From Bacteroidales bacterium (GTDB lineage: Bacteria; Bacteroidota; Bacteroidia; Bacteroidales; WCHB1-69): DNA of 18,852 bases. Position numbers and translations under genes: made by a program. Positions 1-8,511 of the stretch are shown here, in pieces (position 1 is the first letter of the stretch; each line of letters begins with the position of its first letter). The stretch is from positions 1 through 18,852 of the forward strand of contig JAFXPL010000164.1 in the NCBI GenBank assembly GCA_017527945.1, given 5' to 3'. The notes under the pieces were generated by a model. It saw only the letters and a program-made list of their open reading frames with translations, searched no databases and was not told where the DNA came from.

Positions 1-402
1 CTGACGATGATGTACGACATCTTCGAGCCGCACGCGCAGCGCGAAGCCACCGACCCCCACACCGACCGCACGGCCTACATCGTCAGACAACTTATGGATC
101 TGCTCTCCACGGGCATCAGCCGCACCGAGCGCGAGGTGAGCTACTACGCCGAACGGCTGCACGTGTCGCCGAAATACCTCTCCGCCACCGTCAAGCGCGT
201 CACCGGCCACAGCGTCAGCAGCTTCATCGACCGCCACACGGTGCCGATCCTGAAAAAATATCTCGATAACGAACGGCTTTCGCTCACGCAGATCGCCGAC
301 CGCATGAACTTCACATCGCTCTCCTATTTCAGCCGCTACTGCACCAAGCACCTCGGCCTTTCGCCCAGCGAGTACCGCCGCAGCTTGCAGCCGAAGGGGT
401 GA
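1..402 (+). CDS. AraC-family transcriptional regulator, C-terminal part (gene cut by left edge)
   Basis: The open frame runs from the first base, so the start of the gene lies outside the window. About 133 residues are visible and they contain a complete AraC-type DNA-binding domain. The first helix-turn-helix includes YYAERLHVSPKYLSATVKR. The second includes LTQIADRMNFTSLSYFSRY and is followed by the family signature GLSPSEYR just before the stop. The family binds DNA as a transcription activator or repressor, usually with an N-terminal sensing or dimerisation domain, which is not visible here. The target cannot be told; the next gene lies on the opposite strand and ends 32 bp away, so the two are convergent. 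Family is near certain; role unknown. Confidence 0.93.
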   Translation: MTMMYDIFEPHAQREATDPHTDRTAYIVRQLMDLLSTGISRTEREVSYYAERLHVSPKYLSATVKRVTGHSVSSFIDRHTVPILKKYLDNERLSLTQIADRMNFTSLSYFSRYCTKHLGLSPSEYRRSLQPKG

Positions 403-434
403 GCGGAAACCCACGGCCTTTTAGCGCCCAACAA

Positions 435-1055
435 TCATTTGACAACCTTTTCGAAGTCCGTTGCGGGATGCTTGCAGATGGGACAGATGAAGTCGGCAGG
501 AAGTTCCTCGCCCTCGTACTCGTAACCGCAAATGACACAGCGCCATACGGTCTTTCCCCCGTCATCCTGACCCACAGGCTCGGGCTTCGGTTTGATGTGT
601 TCTTGATAATAGTTATACGTGGCCGATGGCACATCATTGAGCACTTCCGCCTCTGTGACAGGTCCGATGAAGAGGAGATGCGAGCCGAGATCGACAACCT
701 GCTCAACTTCGACAGAAATGTAGGCGTTGGTGCCGCGCGTGACGGCTAACGTGCCGTTGGCAACACGGCGGAAGTCTCTGAAGTCAGCGAACTTATCGAC
801 CTCGCGGCCGCTTTGGAAGCCGAAGTGCTTGAAAAGATCGAAATCGGCGGCCTCGCTGAGGATGGAGGCGGTGAACCGGCGCGAGCGCTGGATGAGTTCA
901 GTGGTCAGATTGCCCTTGTTGAGGGCCACGGAGATGCGGTCGGGCTGCATGGCCACCTGCATGACAGTGTTGCTGATGCAGCCGTTGTCGCGCCCGCCAT
1001 CGCAAGCGGTGATGACGAACAGACCGTACTGGATATTGAAAAGAGGGTTGCTCAT
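435..1055 (-). CDS. Flavin reductase-rubredoxin fusion (high-molecular-weight rubredoxin type)
   Basis: A 206-residue protein with two parts. Residues 1-150 resemble the FMN-binding flavin reductase-like domain (opening NIQYGLFVITACDG, with SNTVMQVA and the LLFIGPVTEAEVL stretch). Residues 168-206 are a rubredoxin domain with four iron-binding cysteines in two pairs, C173-x-x-C176 and C191-P-x-C194, in WRCVICGYEYEGE and FICPICKHP. Proteins of this build, first known as high-molecular-weight rubredoxin in Moorella, take electrons from NAD(P)H to the rubredoxin iron and pass them to partners such as flavodiiron proteins or peroxide reductases. This suggests a cytoplasmic role in oxygen or peroxide tolerance of an anaerobe; that is inference, since no partner gene lies nearby. 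It is monocistronic, with a promoter just upstream. Confidence 0.9.
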   Translation of the reverse strand: MSNPLFNIQYGLFVITACDGGRDNGCISNTVMQVAMQPDRISVALNKGNLTTELIQRSRRFTASILSEAADFDLFKHFGFQSGREVDKFADFRDFRRVANGTLAVTRGTNAYISVEVEQVVDLGSHLLFIGPVTEAEVLNDVPSATYNYYQEHIKPKPEPVGQDDGGKTVWRCVICGYEYEGEELPADFICPICKHPATDFEKVVK

Positions 1056-1077
1056 AAAAACAGGTTTATTGAGAATG

Positions 1078-1108
1078 CAAAAATAACAAAATTGTGGAAT
1101 GCTTGCAA
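1078..1108 (-). promoter_or_regulatory. Putative Bacteroidota-type promoter of the rubredoxin fusion gene
   Basis: On the minus strand TTG (1108-1106) is followed after 20 bp by TATTTTTG (1085-1078). This fits the primary sigma pattern of the phylum, TTTG then TAnnTTTG about 20 bp later. The start codon is at 1055, giving a leader of roughly 15-20 nt. Only three of the four -33 bases match. Confidence 0.5.
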
Positions 1109-1322
1109 CGCCAGAAAAAAAAATCCATCATCTCGATTTTTATTGTATTTTTGCGGGGTGGCAGAAAAGATTGTTTTTTTTATGTTATTCATCATCTTAA
1201 AAAGTTGAATTTCAAACAATAGAACAATTCTTCAAGTCACTTTTTTAATGCTCGATTCCTGTTTGCCGGGCGAGCTTGTAAAACATAAATTAGTCATCAA
1301 AAACATTAAAAAGGAGAACAAT

Positions 1323-1895
1323 ATGATTCTGAAAAAACTTAATCCGAGCCACCCCGACATTCCGGCTCTCAAAAAATTGTTCGAAGAGGCATTCCCCGAA
1401 AACGAGCGTCCCATGAGTCTGGACGGCATACTCGCATACCTGGACCAGCTGCCGTGCGACCTGCTCGGCGTTTATCCCGATGAGACCCCGGATAAGTTTT
1501 CCGGATTCTACTTCGGCGTCAGGGGCGAGTCCGGTGTCTATGGCGTTTATTTCGCCACTTGTCCGGAGCTGCGCTCAAGCGGCATCGGCGGCAAGGCTTT
1601 CAAGGCCATCCTTGAGTACTATGGCGACACCCCGTTCTGGTTCTCTTACGAAAGCCCGTTTGAAGAGAGCGACAACGCCGAGCAGCGCGAGCGGAGACGC
1701 AGATTTTACCTGAAGAACGGCTTCCATGAAACCGGATGGTTCACCAAAATGAACGGCACCGAGTTCATCATCGCCTGCTCCAGGGAGGATTTCGACAAGG
1801 AGGCATTCGAAGCATTTGTGGGCGCCATGATGGCAGGCACCTCGGGTGCGGCGGTTCCAGAATTATACAGACGGGACGACGTGTACACAAAGTAA
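1323..1895 (+). CDS. GNAT-family N-acetyltransferase
   Basis: A 190-residue single-domain protein. The acetyl-CoA pyrophosphate-binding motif of the GNAT fold is seen as R84-S-S-G-I-G-G90, and the later RRRFYLKNGFHETGW stretch (about 125-139) matches the end-of-fold pattern in which a residue-long loop precedes an FY..GF motif. The start at 1323 is chosen because AAGGAG at 1311-1316 is well placed before it. An in-frame ATG at 1248 would add 25 residues without family resemblance and has no ribosome binding site. The family moves an acetyl group from acetyl-CoA to an amine; the acceptor cannot be predicted. The amidohydrolase follows after 67 bp on the same strand and may be co-transcribed. 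The last 35 residues lie beyond the usual fold. Confidence 0.85.
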   Translation: MILKKLNPSHPDIPALKKLFEEAFPENERPMSLDGILAYLDQLPCDLLGVYPDETPDKFSGFYFGVRGESGVYGVYFATCPELRSSGIGGKAFKAILEYYGDTPFWFSYESPFEESDNAEQRERRRRFYLKNGFHETGWFTKMNGTEFIIACSREDFDKEAFEAFVGAMMAGTSGAAVPELYRRDDVYTK

Positions 1896-1962
1896 GACAA
1901 CGGGCCATTTCTACAAGCCTGCAGCTGTGCATATTTTCGAAAACAATGAATTAACGTAATTT

Positions 1963-3603
1963 ATGACAACGAAACCAACGATTATCATCGGCAATTTCAT
2001 CACGATGGATGAAAAAAAGCCCTTCGCCAAGGCAGCGCTGGTCAAGGACGGCGTGTTCGCCTATATCGGCGAGGTGGATGAGGCAAAAAGACTCGGCGGC
2101 TCCGACGCACAAGTGCTGGACTATGGCGACAACTACATCTACCCCGGCTTCCTCGAATCCCACAGCCACGGCCATCTCGCCGGCGACCGTTTTATCGGGC
2201 AGGCGAACCTGATGGAAGCTGGCTTGACCGACTATGCCAAATACCGCGAAATCATCAAGGATTTCATCGCGAAGAACCCCCAGCGCAAGTTCTATCTGGC
2301 ATCGGGATGGGTTGAAAACGAGGAATATGTCAGCAAGGCCTATCTTGATGAAATCTGCTCCGACAAGCCGCTGTTCATGCATACCGGCGGCGGGCACTCC
2401 ATGCTGCTCAACACCAAAGCGCTGGAGTGGGCCGGCATCGACGCGGCATACGCAAAGAAAATCGGCTACGACATGGTACATGTGGACGCCAACGGCGAAC
2501 CGGACGGCTACATCTGTGAAAATCCCGTCTTCGAGATTGTACCGAAGCTCCCCACCACATTGGATGATGCCAAAGCCTATCTGCTGGCATGGCAGGATTT
2601 CGCCCTCAGCAGCGGCTTCACCGCCGTCGCCGACGCCGGCGCGGAGCTCGTTTACCGGGATTCCCCCAAGGCCTACCATGAACTGGAAAAAGAAGGCAAA
2701 CTGAAGCTGCGCACATACGCCTATATGTACGTCCTTGACAACATTGAGGACCCGAAGGCGGAGATTGCCCGCATCGCCGCAGACCGCGCCACGTACAGCG
2801 GAGAATACTTCCGCGTTGTCGGTGCCAAGGCCTTCTTAGACGGCGTGACCGAAGCGCACACAGCCTGGCAGAACCAAGACTATCTGGACCAGCCCGGTTA
2901 TCACGGCGTGGAACGCTTCAACGACCATGACAAGATGGTGGAACTAATTACGGAAGCGGACAAGGAGGGACTCTCCGTCCATGTCCACTCCGAGGGAGGC
3001 GGCGCCGTCCACTTCATGCTGGGCTGCATCGAGGACGCACAGAAAATCACCGGCGACCTTGACCAGCGCAACGTGCTGGCGCATCTGCATTTCGTAACCC
3101 CTGAGGATATCCGCCGCATGGCGGCAACCGGCTCCATACCGGCAGTTCCGCCACTGTGGACAGCAGAGGTCCCCGGAACATACGATTTGGAAGTCGCGTA
3201 TGTCGGCAAAGAACTGGCGGAACACTCTTATCCCATCAAGTCCTTCTACGATGCAGGCGCCAACGTGGTCTTCCATTCCGACTTCCCCGTCTCCCCCATG
3301 ATGAATGTCAAATACAGCATCTACACGGCGGAGAAACGCTCATACCCGAAGGAGGTGCTCGGCGGCATCGACAAGCCGCACAATCTCAAGGAAGCCATCA
3401 CCCGCGAACAGTCGCTGCGCGCCATGACCATCAACGTTGCCCGCCAGTGGCGCCAGGAACATCGCATGGGCTCCATCGAGTTCGGCAAGATTGCCAACAT
3501 GGCGGTGTTCGACTGCGATTTCCTGCATGACGACATCGAAAAGGTCGGACAAGCCAACATTGTCGCCACCATCGTGGACGGCGAGGAAGTCTTCAGAGCG
3601 TGA
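1963..3603 (+). CDS. Amidohydrolase, YtcJ/NfdA-like metal-dependent hydrolase
   Basis: A 546-residue cytoplasmic enzyme, the usual length for the YtcJ-like branch of the amidohydrolase superfamily. The N-terminal beta-sandwich part leads into PGFLESHSHGH, with metal-binding H67 and H69. Further landmarks are GAKAFLDGVTEAHTA (K289 is a candidate bridging lysine), SVHVH (H340, H342), LAHLH (H374, H376) and FHSDFPV, whose D440 is the expected catalytic aspartate. The C-terminal stretch GSIEFGKIANMAVFD is the classic end of the family, where the chain returns to the beta-sandwich. Members hydrolyse C-N or related bonds in amides, formamides or cyclic compounds; the substrate here is unknown. No signal peptide is seen. 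It lies between the GNAT gene and the TamB-Omp85 gene, with gaps of 67 and 72 bp. Confidence 0.92.
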   Translation: MTTKPTIIIGNFITMDEKKPFAKAALVKDGVFAYIGEVDEAKRLGGSDAQVLDYGDNYIYPGFLESHSHGHLAGDRFIGQANLMEAGLTDYAKYREIIKDFIAKNPQRKFYLASGWVENEEYVSKAYLDEICSDKPLFMHTGGGHSMLLNTKALEWAGIDAAYAKKIGYDMVHVDANGEPDGYICENPVFEIVPKLPTTLDDAKAYLLAWQDFALSSGFTAVADAGAELVYRDSPKAYHELEKEGKLKLRTYAYMYVLDNIEDPKAEIARIAADRATYSGEYFRVVGAKAFLDGVTEAHTAWQNQDYLDQPGYHGVERFNDHDKMVELITEADKEGLSVHVHSEGGGAVHFMLGCIEDAQKITGDLDQRNVLAHLHFVTPEDIRRMAATGSIPAVPPLWTAEVPGTYDLEVAYVGKELAEHSYPIKSFYDAGANVVFHSDFPVSPMMNVKYSIYTAEKRSYPKEVLGGIDKPHNLKEAITREQSLRAMTINVARQWRQEHRMGSIEFGKIANMAVFDCDFLHDDIEKVGQANIVATIVDGEEVFRA

Positions 3604-3675
3604 ATCTGACCCGGATCCAACATACAAACGCGAACAAAATCCATAACAAAGAGAATCGGGAAAGAAGAAGAAGTC

Positions 3676-6600
3676 GTGAGTAAAAAGAGTCTGATCTGGA
3701 AAATACCATGCATCTTGGTGGGTACCGTCTTGGGACTGGTGCTGTTGCTGGCTATTGCCGTAACCGTTGTCCTGGTCACGCCCAGAGCCCGTACGGCCGT
3801 CCTGCAAAGAGGCGTGACGGAAGTCAACAAGCGGACCGATTGGGATGTGGACCTCGGACGGCTCTACCTCTCCCCTTTCCACCATTCCCCGATGATTCTC
3901 TATCGCGCCTACAAGGGCGAGAGCGACCTGCCGCTGCACATCGAGATCGACAGTCTCTTCATCGGCCACCGCGGCCACGACACGCTGCTCTACGTGCACG
4001 ACCTGCGCCTGCAAGGCAACGTGCTGAAACCCGGTGAAGGCGTGGCGAACACGGACTTCACGGCCCGCACCATCGTGGTGGACCAGCTGTTGCTGAACCA
4101 GACGACCGTCCACTCCGACACGCTGATAGCAGCAGTGGGCATCGACGCGATTGTGGGACATCTGGATGTAAAGAGTCCTGGACTCAGCATCACGAAGGGA
4201 GAGTACCCGCTGCACGGGCTGAAGCTGGCGGACGCGTATGTGGGCATCGGCCTGCGCGACACCCCCGCCGACACGACGGACACGACCTCCACCCCGATGG
4301 CTTTCGACATACCGGACGGCGAGCTGCGCAATGTGCGCTTCGTCCTCAATCCATTGGGGCTGGACCTGAGGGCCAAAACCCTGAGCACGAATGTATTGGC
4401 CGATGTGGGCGGCAATAGCTACGACGCCCGCCGCCTGAACGTAGGGGATTTTTCGCTCACACTCGGCAAAAAGCATTTGTATCTCGACACCATCCACGGA
4501 AATGCCTTGGTAGATCTGAACACCGACTTGATTAACTCGACGGGATTGCACGCCCGCTCCGATTCCCTTGGGGCGAAAGTCGATTTGGCGAATGCAAAGC
4601 TGAATATCGAGACGCTGCGCATAGATCTGGCCGGTCATGCCGATTATCGCGGCAGCAGGGCAAACTTGAAGGGGTTCTACGACATTGACGATGATGTCTA
4701 TGACATGATGGTGAATGTCGAGCAAGTAGATGCAAGGCCCTTCCTCAAAGACAGTTCCCACGTGGAATTGGCCGGCGAGATACATGCGCGGGGCAAAGGG
4801 CTGGATCCCCGCTCCGCCGCGATGAAGTGCAAATTAGCCATGCAACTGACCAACGGCGTCTATAACCAATTCAACGTTTCCGGAATGATGCTGGAAGCCG
4901 AACTGGCAAACAAGACCGTGGTCGGGAACCTGCACCTGCCGGTGACGATGACGGACAAGGACATGCAGCTGAATGCAGAATCGGAGCATCAGTTCCGCGT
5001 GTCGGATTTCCTGACACCGGAGCGGATGAACGTGGACTACCACACGCAAATGAAAAACGTGGTCGCGCACGTGGCGGGCGAGGTTTTCGACATCGACTCG
5101 CTGAACCTCGACTTCACCACGGACACCTCCACAACGCTATACCTGACCACGCAGGGACTCACCGTCGATGCGCAAAGCCCGACGCATGTCCTCCGGTTGG
5201 TGGACAACGTGCAACCCGTGTTAGGGGTCGTCACCGACACTGCGTTTATCGACGCCATCACCTCGCTGCAAGACCTGACGATGTTGGACACGCTCCGACG
5301 ACTCATTCCGGGCTTACAGGCATCCATACAACTGGAGCAAGGCAGCCCCGTCCAGGCCATCATCGAACGGAAAGGGCTGGACATCAACGAAGTGTCGCTG
5401 TTCTTGCAATCCGACTCCCTCCAAACAGATTTGGCGTTGGACGCTTCCATCCCGTACATCGACCATCCCGGCGACAGTGCGGGGCTGCGCCTGCCCGCTG
5501 CCTCGGCGGCATTGCGGGTAAGCATGACGGAAGGCAAGACCACCGCCTCGCTCACGGCCAACACCAGCATCACCGACGGCGTGATGAGCGTGGAAGGCAT
5601 CTGCACCGATGCGATGCTGCAACTTGACCTGGAACGGAACGGACGCGAGCTGAACGGAACCGGACACCTCGCGTTGGACAGCCTCCTGTATGGCAACACG
5701 GAGCTCGGCAACCGCACGGCGGACTTCCTGATCTCGCCGTCGGAACTGTATGAGAACACCCTGCGAGCAGACGTGCGGTTAGACGACATCCCGCTTGAGC
5801 TGGTGAACAGCATCCTGCAATTAGAGGACATCGACCTCTACGGTCTCGCCCAGGCCAAGGCCACCGCAGACGGCTGGCCAACTCGTTTAGACCTCTCCGC
5901 CGAAGTGCTGCCGATAGAGGTGAGTGCCACCTACAAGCCCTACGATGTGACGTTGAGCTTGGGTGAAACACCTATCGTCATGGAACACAATAACCTGAAA
6001 CTCAACGATGTGCGCATCTATAGCATCGACAGTTCCTACCTGGCTCTGAACGGCGGGTTGAACCTCAACACCATGCGGTTGGATGTCGATCTCTCCGCAG
6101 ACAAGTTCTCTCCGGTGAAATTGGAGCAGGGCGGACCGTTCCCTGTCTATGGCGACTTAGCGACCGACATCCGCGGACGCGTGACCGGGCCGTTAGACAG
6201 CATTTTCGCGGACGTGGATATCACCATCCTGCCCACCACGGACATCACCTACCCGATAGACAAGAAGAACCTGGCGCAAGTGAAGCCGTCCGGCACCATC
6301 AACGTGCAGTACAACACCGCCGTGGGCGAGCTTGACTTAGGCGGAAAACTCTATGTGGATGACGGGCTGATTCGTTATTCGCCCAATCTATACCCCATCA
6401 TGCCTTTCCATGTGGATTCGGGAAGCCACGTCGCCTTTAACGGTCCCTTAGGGCAGGCAATGGTGAACGTCTCCGCCTCGCAACAGGTGAAGGCGGATGT
6501 GCAGTCGGAGGGCGAGGAGACGCGCCGCGTGGTCTTCAACACGGGCGTGCGCGTGAACGGCCAGATCGATTCGGTGGGGCTTAAAACCATCGGATTTTTC

Positions 6601-8475
6601 CTCGAAGCGCCGAACGACGAGACCATCACGCGCGAGCTCACCTCCATGGATGAAGACACGCGCGAAGGCATAGCGGCCGTATTGCTGACCACCGGAATGT
6701 ATATGGGCGAAAGCAACGTGGCAGCGCAACGTGACGGATATGCCCTGTCCAGCATCGTCAACAGCCGCCTCAATGCCGCCATGGCCAACTCCAAGATGGG
6801 AAAAATCGTCGATATTGACATCAGCAGCGGACAGACCGTGCATGCTGCCGGCAAGACCAACGACATGAACATCGCCATCAGCAAGACGCTGTTCAAAGAC
6901 AAGCTGCGCATCACGGTCGGCTCCACCATCTCCGACAATCCGGAAGTCAACAAAGCCAACGGGTTGCTCAGCCTCATCTCCGCAGAATACAAGCTGACCA
7001 AATCCGGCAATGTTTTTCTGCGAATGTACTCACAGCGCGACTATGACAACATCCTGGAAGGCGAACTCAACAAGTCAGGCTTGGGCGTGGGGGCCACCAA
7101 GCAGTGGAAACGCAACTATTTCTTGCGCTCCTTGGGCGATTCCATCCCGCGTACGTACAATCTGTCGGCGGATGCGGACGTCGCCTACCGCTCCAACAAC
7201 AGCATCGGCCCGAACCTCACGCTCACCCACTCGATACGCAATCTCCTGGGACGCGGGGAGACGTTCGTGGTCAAAGGCTACGGGGCCTATTACTGGTCGC
7301 TGCGCAACCGGCATCCGGGAGACCCGAAAGTCACCGACACCTATAAGTTCGGTGCCGACGCCGCCCTTGTCTTCCCCTACCTGCACTGGGTGGGCAACAA
7401 CAACCCTGACGGCGACACGCGCTATAGGATAGGATACAAGTACGAGAACATTGCCGGCGGATACGGTATCCACAAGTTCTCGGGAGCCTTCTCGTATTTC
7501 ATCCGCCCGTCCCGCCATGTCACGCACGTCTTCACGCCTTTCTCGCTCTCCGTGGTCAAGGTGAATGTCGAGTCGGAAGACCTGATCCACAACGCCACCG
7601 AACATCCGGAACTCCTCAAAGTGCTTGCCGGGGACGAGTTCGTGCCTTCTGTCGGCTACGGAATCACCTACAACGACTACCGCACCAAGCGGCCGGTCAA
7701 CACCATGATCGACTTCGAAATCAAAGAATCGGGCAACTTGATCAACGCCGTCTATAGCCTCTTCGGGCGTAAGTGGAGCGAGCAGAACAAACCGATTATC
7801 GGCAATGTCCCGTTCAACCAGTTTGTAAGAGTGACGGCCGAGCTGTGGAACAAGTTCAACTTGACGGAACAAGTGTGTATCGCGACGCGCCTTTTCGCGG
7901 GTGCCAACATCCCGCTCGGGAACTCCGCCTTTGCCCCGCTCTCCGAATCCTTCTACGCCGGCGGCCCCAACAGCCTGCGCGCGTCCGCGCCCTACGCCTA
8001 CGGACCGGGCAATTTCTACAGCCCGAAATACAACCAAAACTTCTTCCACGCCGGCGACATCAAGCTCGAAGCCAACATCGAGCTGCGCTTCCCCATCGTA
8101 TGGAAGCTCTACGGCGCCGTTTTCCTCGATGCCGGCAACGTTTGGAATTGGCAGAACACCTCCGAACTCCTCAGCAGCGAAGACTATGCGGCACTTGTCG
8201 AAACCATGGCGCTCACCGAAGATCTGCAGGATGGATTTTTCGGGAATCCGAACCTCGCGAAACAGATAGCCCTGGGCACGGGCGCGGGACTTCGCCTCGA
8301 CATCGACGGACTCGTCCTCCGTTTCGATATGGGCGTGGGCATTCACGCCCCCTTCCAGACCTACAGGTATGCCAAGGATGGCACCCCTGATTACACACGG
8401 CCGATCACCACTTACTACAATTTGCCTGCCCTCGACGGCATTCGCTTCAACTTCAGCATCGGCTATCCGTTCTGA
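3676..8475 (+). CDS. tamB: TamB-like protein fused in frame to an Omp85/TamA-type outer-membrane barrel
   Basis: A single uninterrupted frame of 1599 residues. Residues 10-34 form one hydrophobic anchor after a lysine-rich start, as in TamB and AsmA-like proteins. About 40-950 is a long repetitive beta-rich region typical of the periplasmic groove that carries lipid or protein between membranes. About 950-1147 is the TamB C-terminal domain (NTGVRVNGQIDS, the LLTTGMYMGES region, ISKTLFKDKLRITVGS and RDYDNILEGELNKSGLG, which is where Bacteroidota TamB proteins normally stop). Instead of stopping, the chain continues from about 1148 to 1599 into a 16-strand-type barrel: PYLHWVGNNNP, HVFTPFSLSVVKV, the loop-6 region FYAGGPNSLRASA (R1435), YGAVFLDAGNVW, and the closing strand IRFNFSIGYPF with a C-terminal phenylalanine beta-signal. 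No POTRA domain is seen between the parts. The GTG start is required: the next in-frame ATG lies beyond the membrane anchor. Transcription probably follows from the gene upstream. Domain identity is by eye; the fusion itself is read directly. Confidence 0.88.
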   Translation: MSKKSLIWKIPCILVGTVLGLVLLLAIAVTVVLVTPRARTAVLQRGVTEVNKRTDWDVDLGRLYLSPFHHSPMILYRAYKGESDLPLHIEIDSLFIGHRGHDTLLYVHDLRLQGNVLKPGEGVANTDFTARTIVVDQLLLNQTTVHSDTLIAAVGIDAIVGHLDVKSPGLSITKGEYPLHGLKLADAYVGIGLRDTPADTTDTTSTPMAFDIPDGELRNVRFVLNPLGLDLRAKTLSTNVLADVGGNSYDARRLNVGDFSLTLGKKHLYLDTIHGNALVDLNTDLINSTGLHARSDSLGAKVDLANAKLNIETLRIDLAGHADYRGSRANLKGFYDIDDDVYDMMVNVEQVDARPFLKDSSHVELAGEIHARGKGLDPRSAAMKCKLAMQLTNGVYNQFNVSGMMLEAELANKTVVGNLHLPVTMTDKDMQLNAESEHQFRVSDFLTPERMNVDYHTQMKNVVAHVAGEVFDIDSLNLDFTTDTSTTLYLTTQGLTVDAQSPTHVLRLVDNVQPVLGVVTDTAFIDAITSLQDLTMLDTLRRLIPGLQASIQLEQGSPVQAIIERKGLDINEVSLFLQSDSLQTDLALDASIPYIDHPGDSAGLRLPAASAALRVSMTEGKTTASLTANTSITDGVMSVEGICTDAMLQLDLERNGRELNGTGHLALDSLLYGNTELGNRTADFLISPSELYENTLRADVRLDDIPLELVNSILQLEDIDLYGLAQAKATADGWPTRLDLSAEVLPIEVSATYKPYDVTLSLGETPIVMEHNNLKLNDVRIYSIDSSYLALNGGLNLNTMRLDVDLSADKFSPVKLEQGGPFPVYGDLATDIRGRVTGPLDSIFADVDITILPTTDITYPIDKKNLAQVKPSGTINVQYNTAVGELDLGGKLYVDDGLIRYSPNLYPIMPFHVDSGSHVAFNGPLGQAMVNVSASQQVKADVQSEGEETRRVVFNTGVRVNGQIDSVGLKTIGFFLEAPNDETITRELTSMDEDTREGIAAVLLTTGMYMGESNVAAQRDGYALSSIVNSRLNAAMANSKMGKIVDIDISSGQTVHAAGKTNDMNIAISKTLFKDKLRITVGSTISDNPEVNKANGLLSLISAEYKLTKSGNVFLRMYSQRDYDNILEGELNKSGLGVGATKQWKRNYFLRSLGDSIPRTYNLSADADVAYRSNNSIGPNLTLTHSIRNLLGRGETFVVKGYGAYYWSLRNRHPGDPKVTDTYKFGADAALVFPYLHWVGNNNPDGDTRYRIGYKYENIAGGYGIHKFSGAFSYFIRPSRHVTHVFTPFSLSVVKVNVESEDLIHNATEHPELLKVLAGDEFVPSVGYGITYNDYRTKRPVNTMIDFEIKESGNLINAVYSLFGRKWSEQNKPIIGNVPFNQFVRVTAELWNKFNLTEQVCIATRLFAGANIPLGNSAFAPLSESFYAGGPNSLRASAPYAYGPGNFYSPKYNQNFFHAGDIKLEANIELRFPIVWKLYGAVFLDAGNVWNWQNTSELLSSEDYAALVETMALTEDLQDGFFGNPNLAKQIALGTGAGLRLDIDGLVLRFDMGVGIHAPFQTYRYAKDGTPDYTRPITTYYNLPALDGIRFNFSIGYPF

Positions 8476-8511
8476 GGTTCTTCGCCTGAGCCTCTGGAAA
8501 AGGACAGCCGT

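Noticed and set aside
1248..1322. Longer start for the GNAT gene
   Set aside because: No ribosome binding site before 1248, and the 25 extra residues do not resemble the family; AAGGAG precedes 1323.
3340..4785. Long antisense open frame of 481 codons opposite the amidohydrolase and TamB genes
   Set aside because: Composition is biased (many histidine, valine, glutamine runs), it shows no motif, and it lies opposite two well-supported genes in GC-rich sequence, where antisense frames stay open by codon bias.
7075..8346. Antisense open frame of 423 codons opposite the Omp85 barrel
   Set aside because: Same reason: a codon-bias shadow of the barrel-coding strand, with no recognisable domain.
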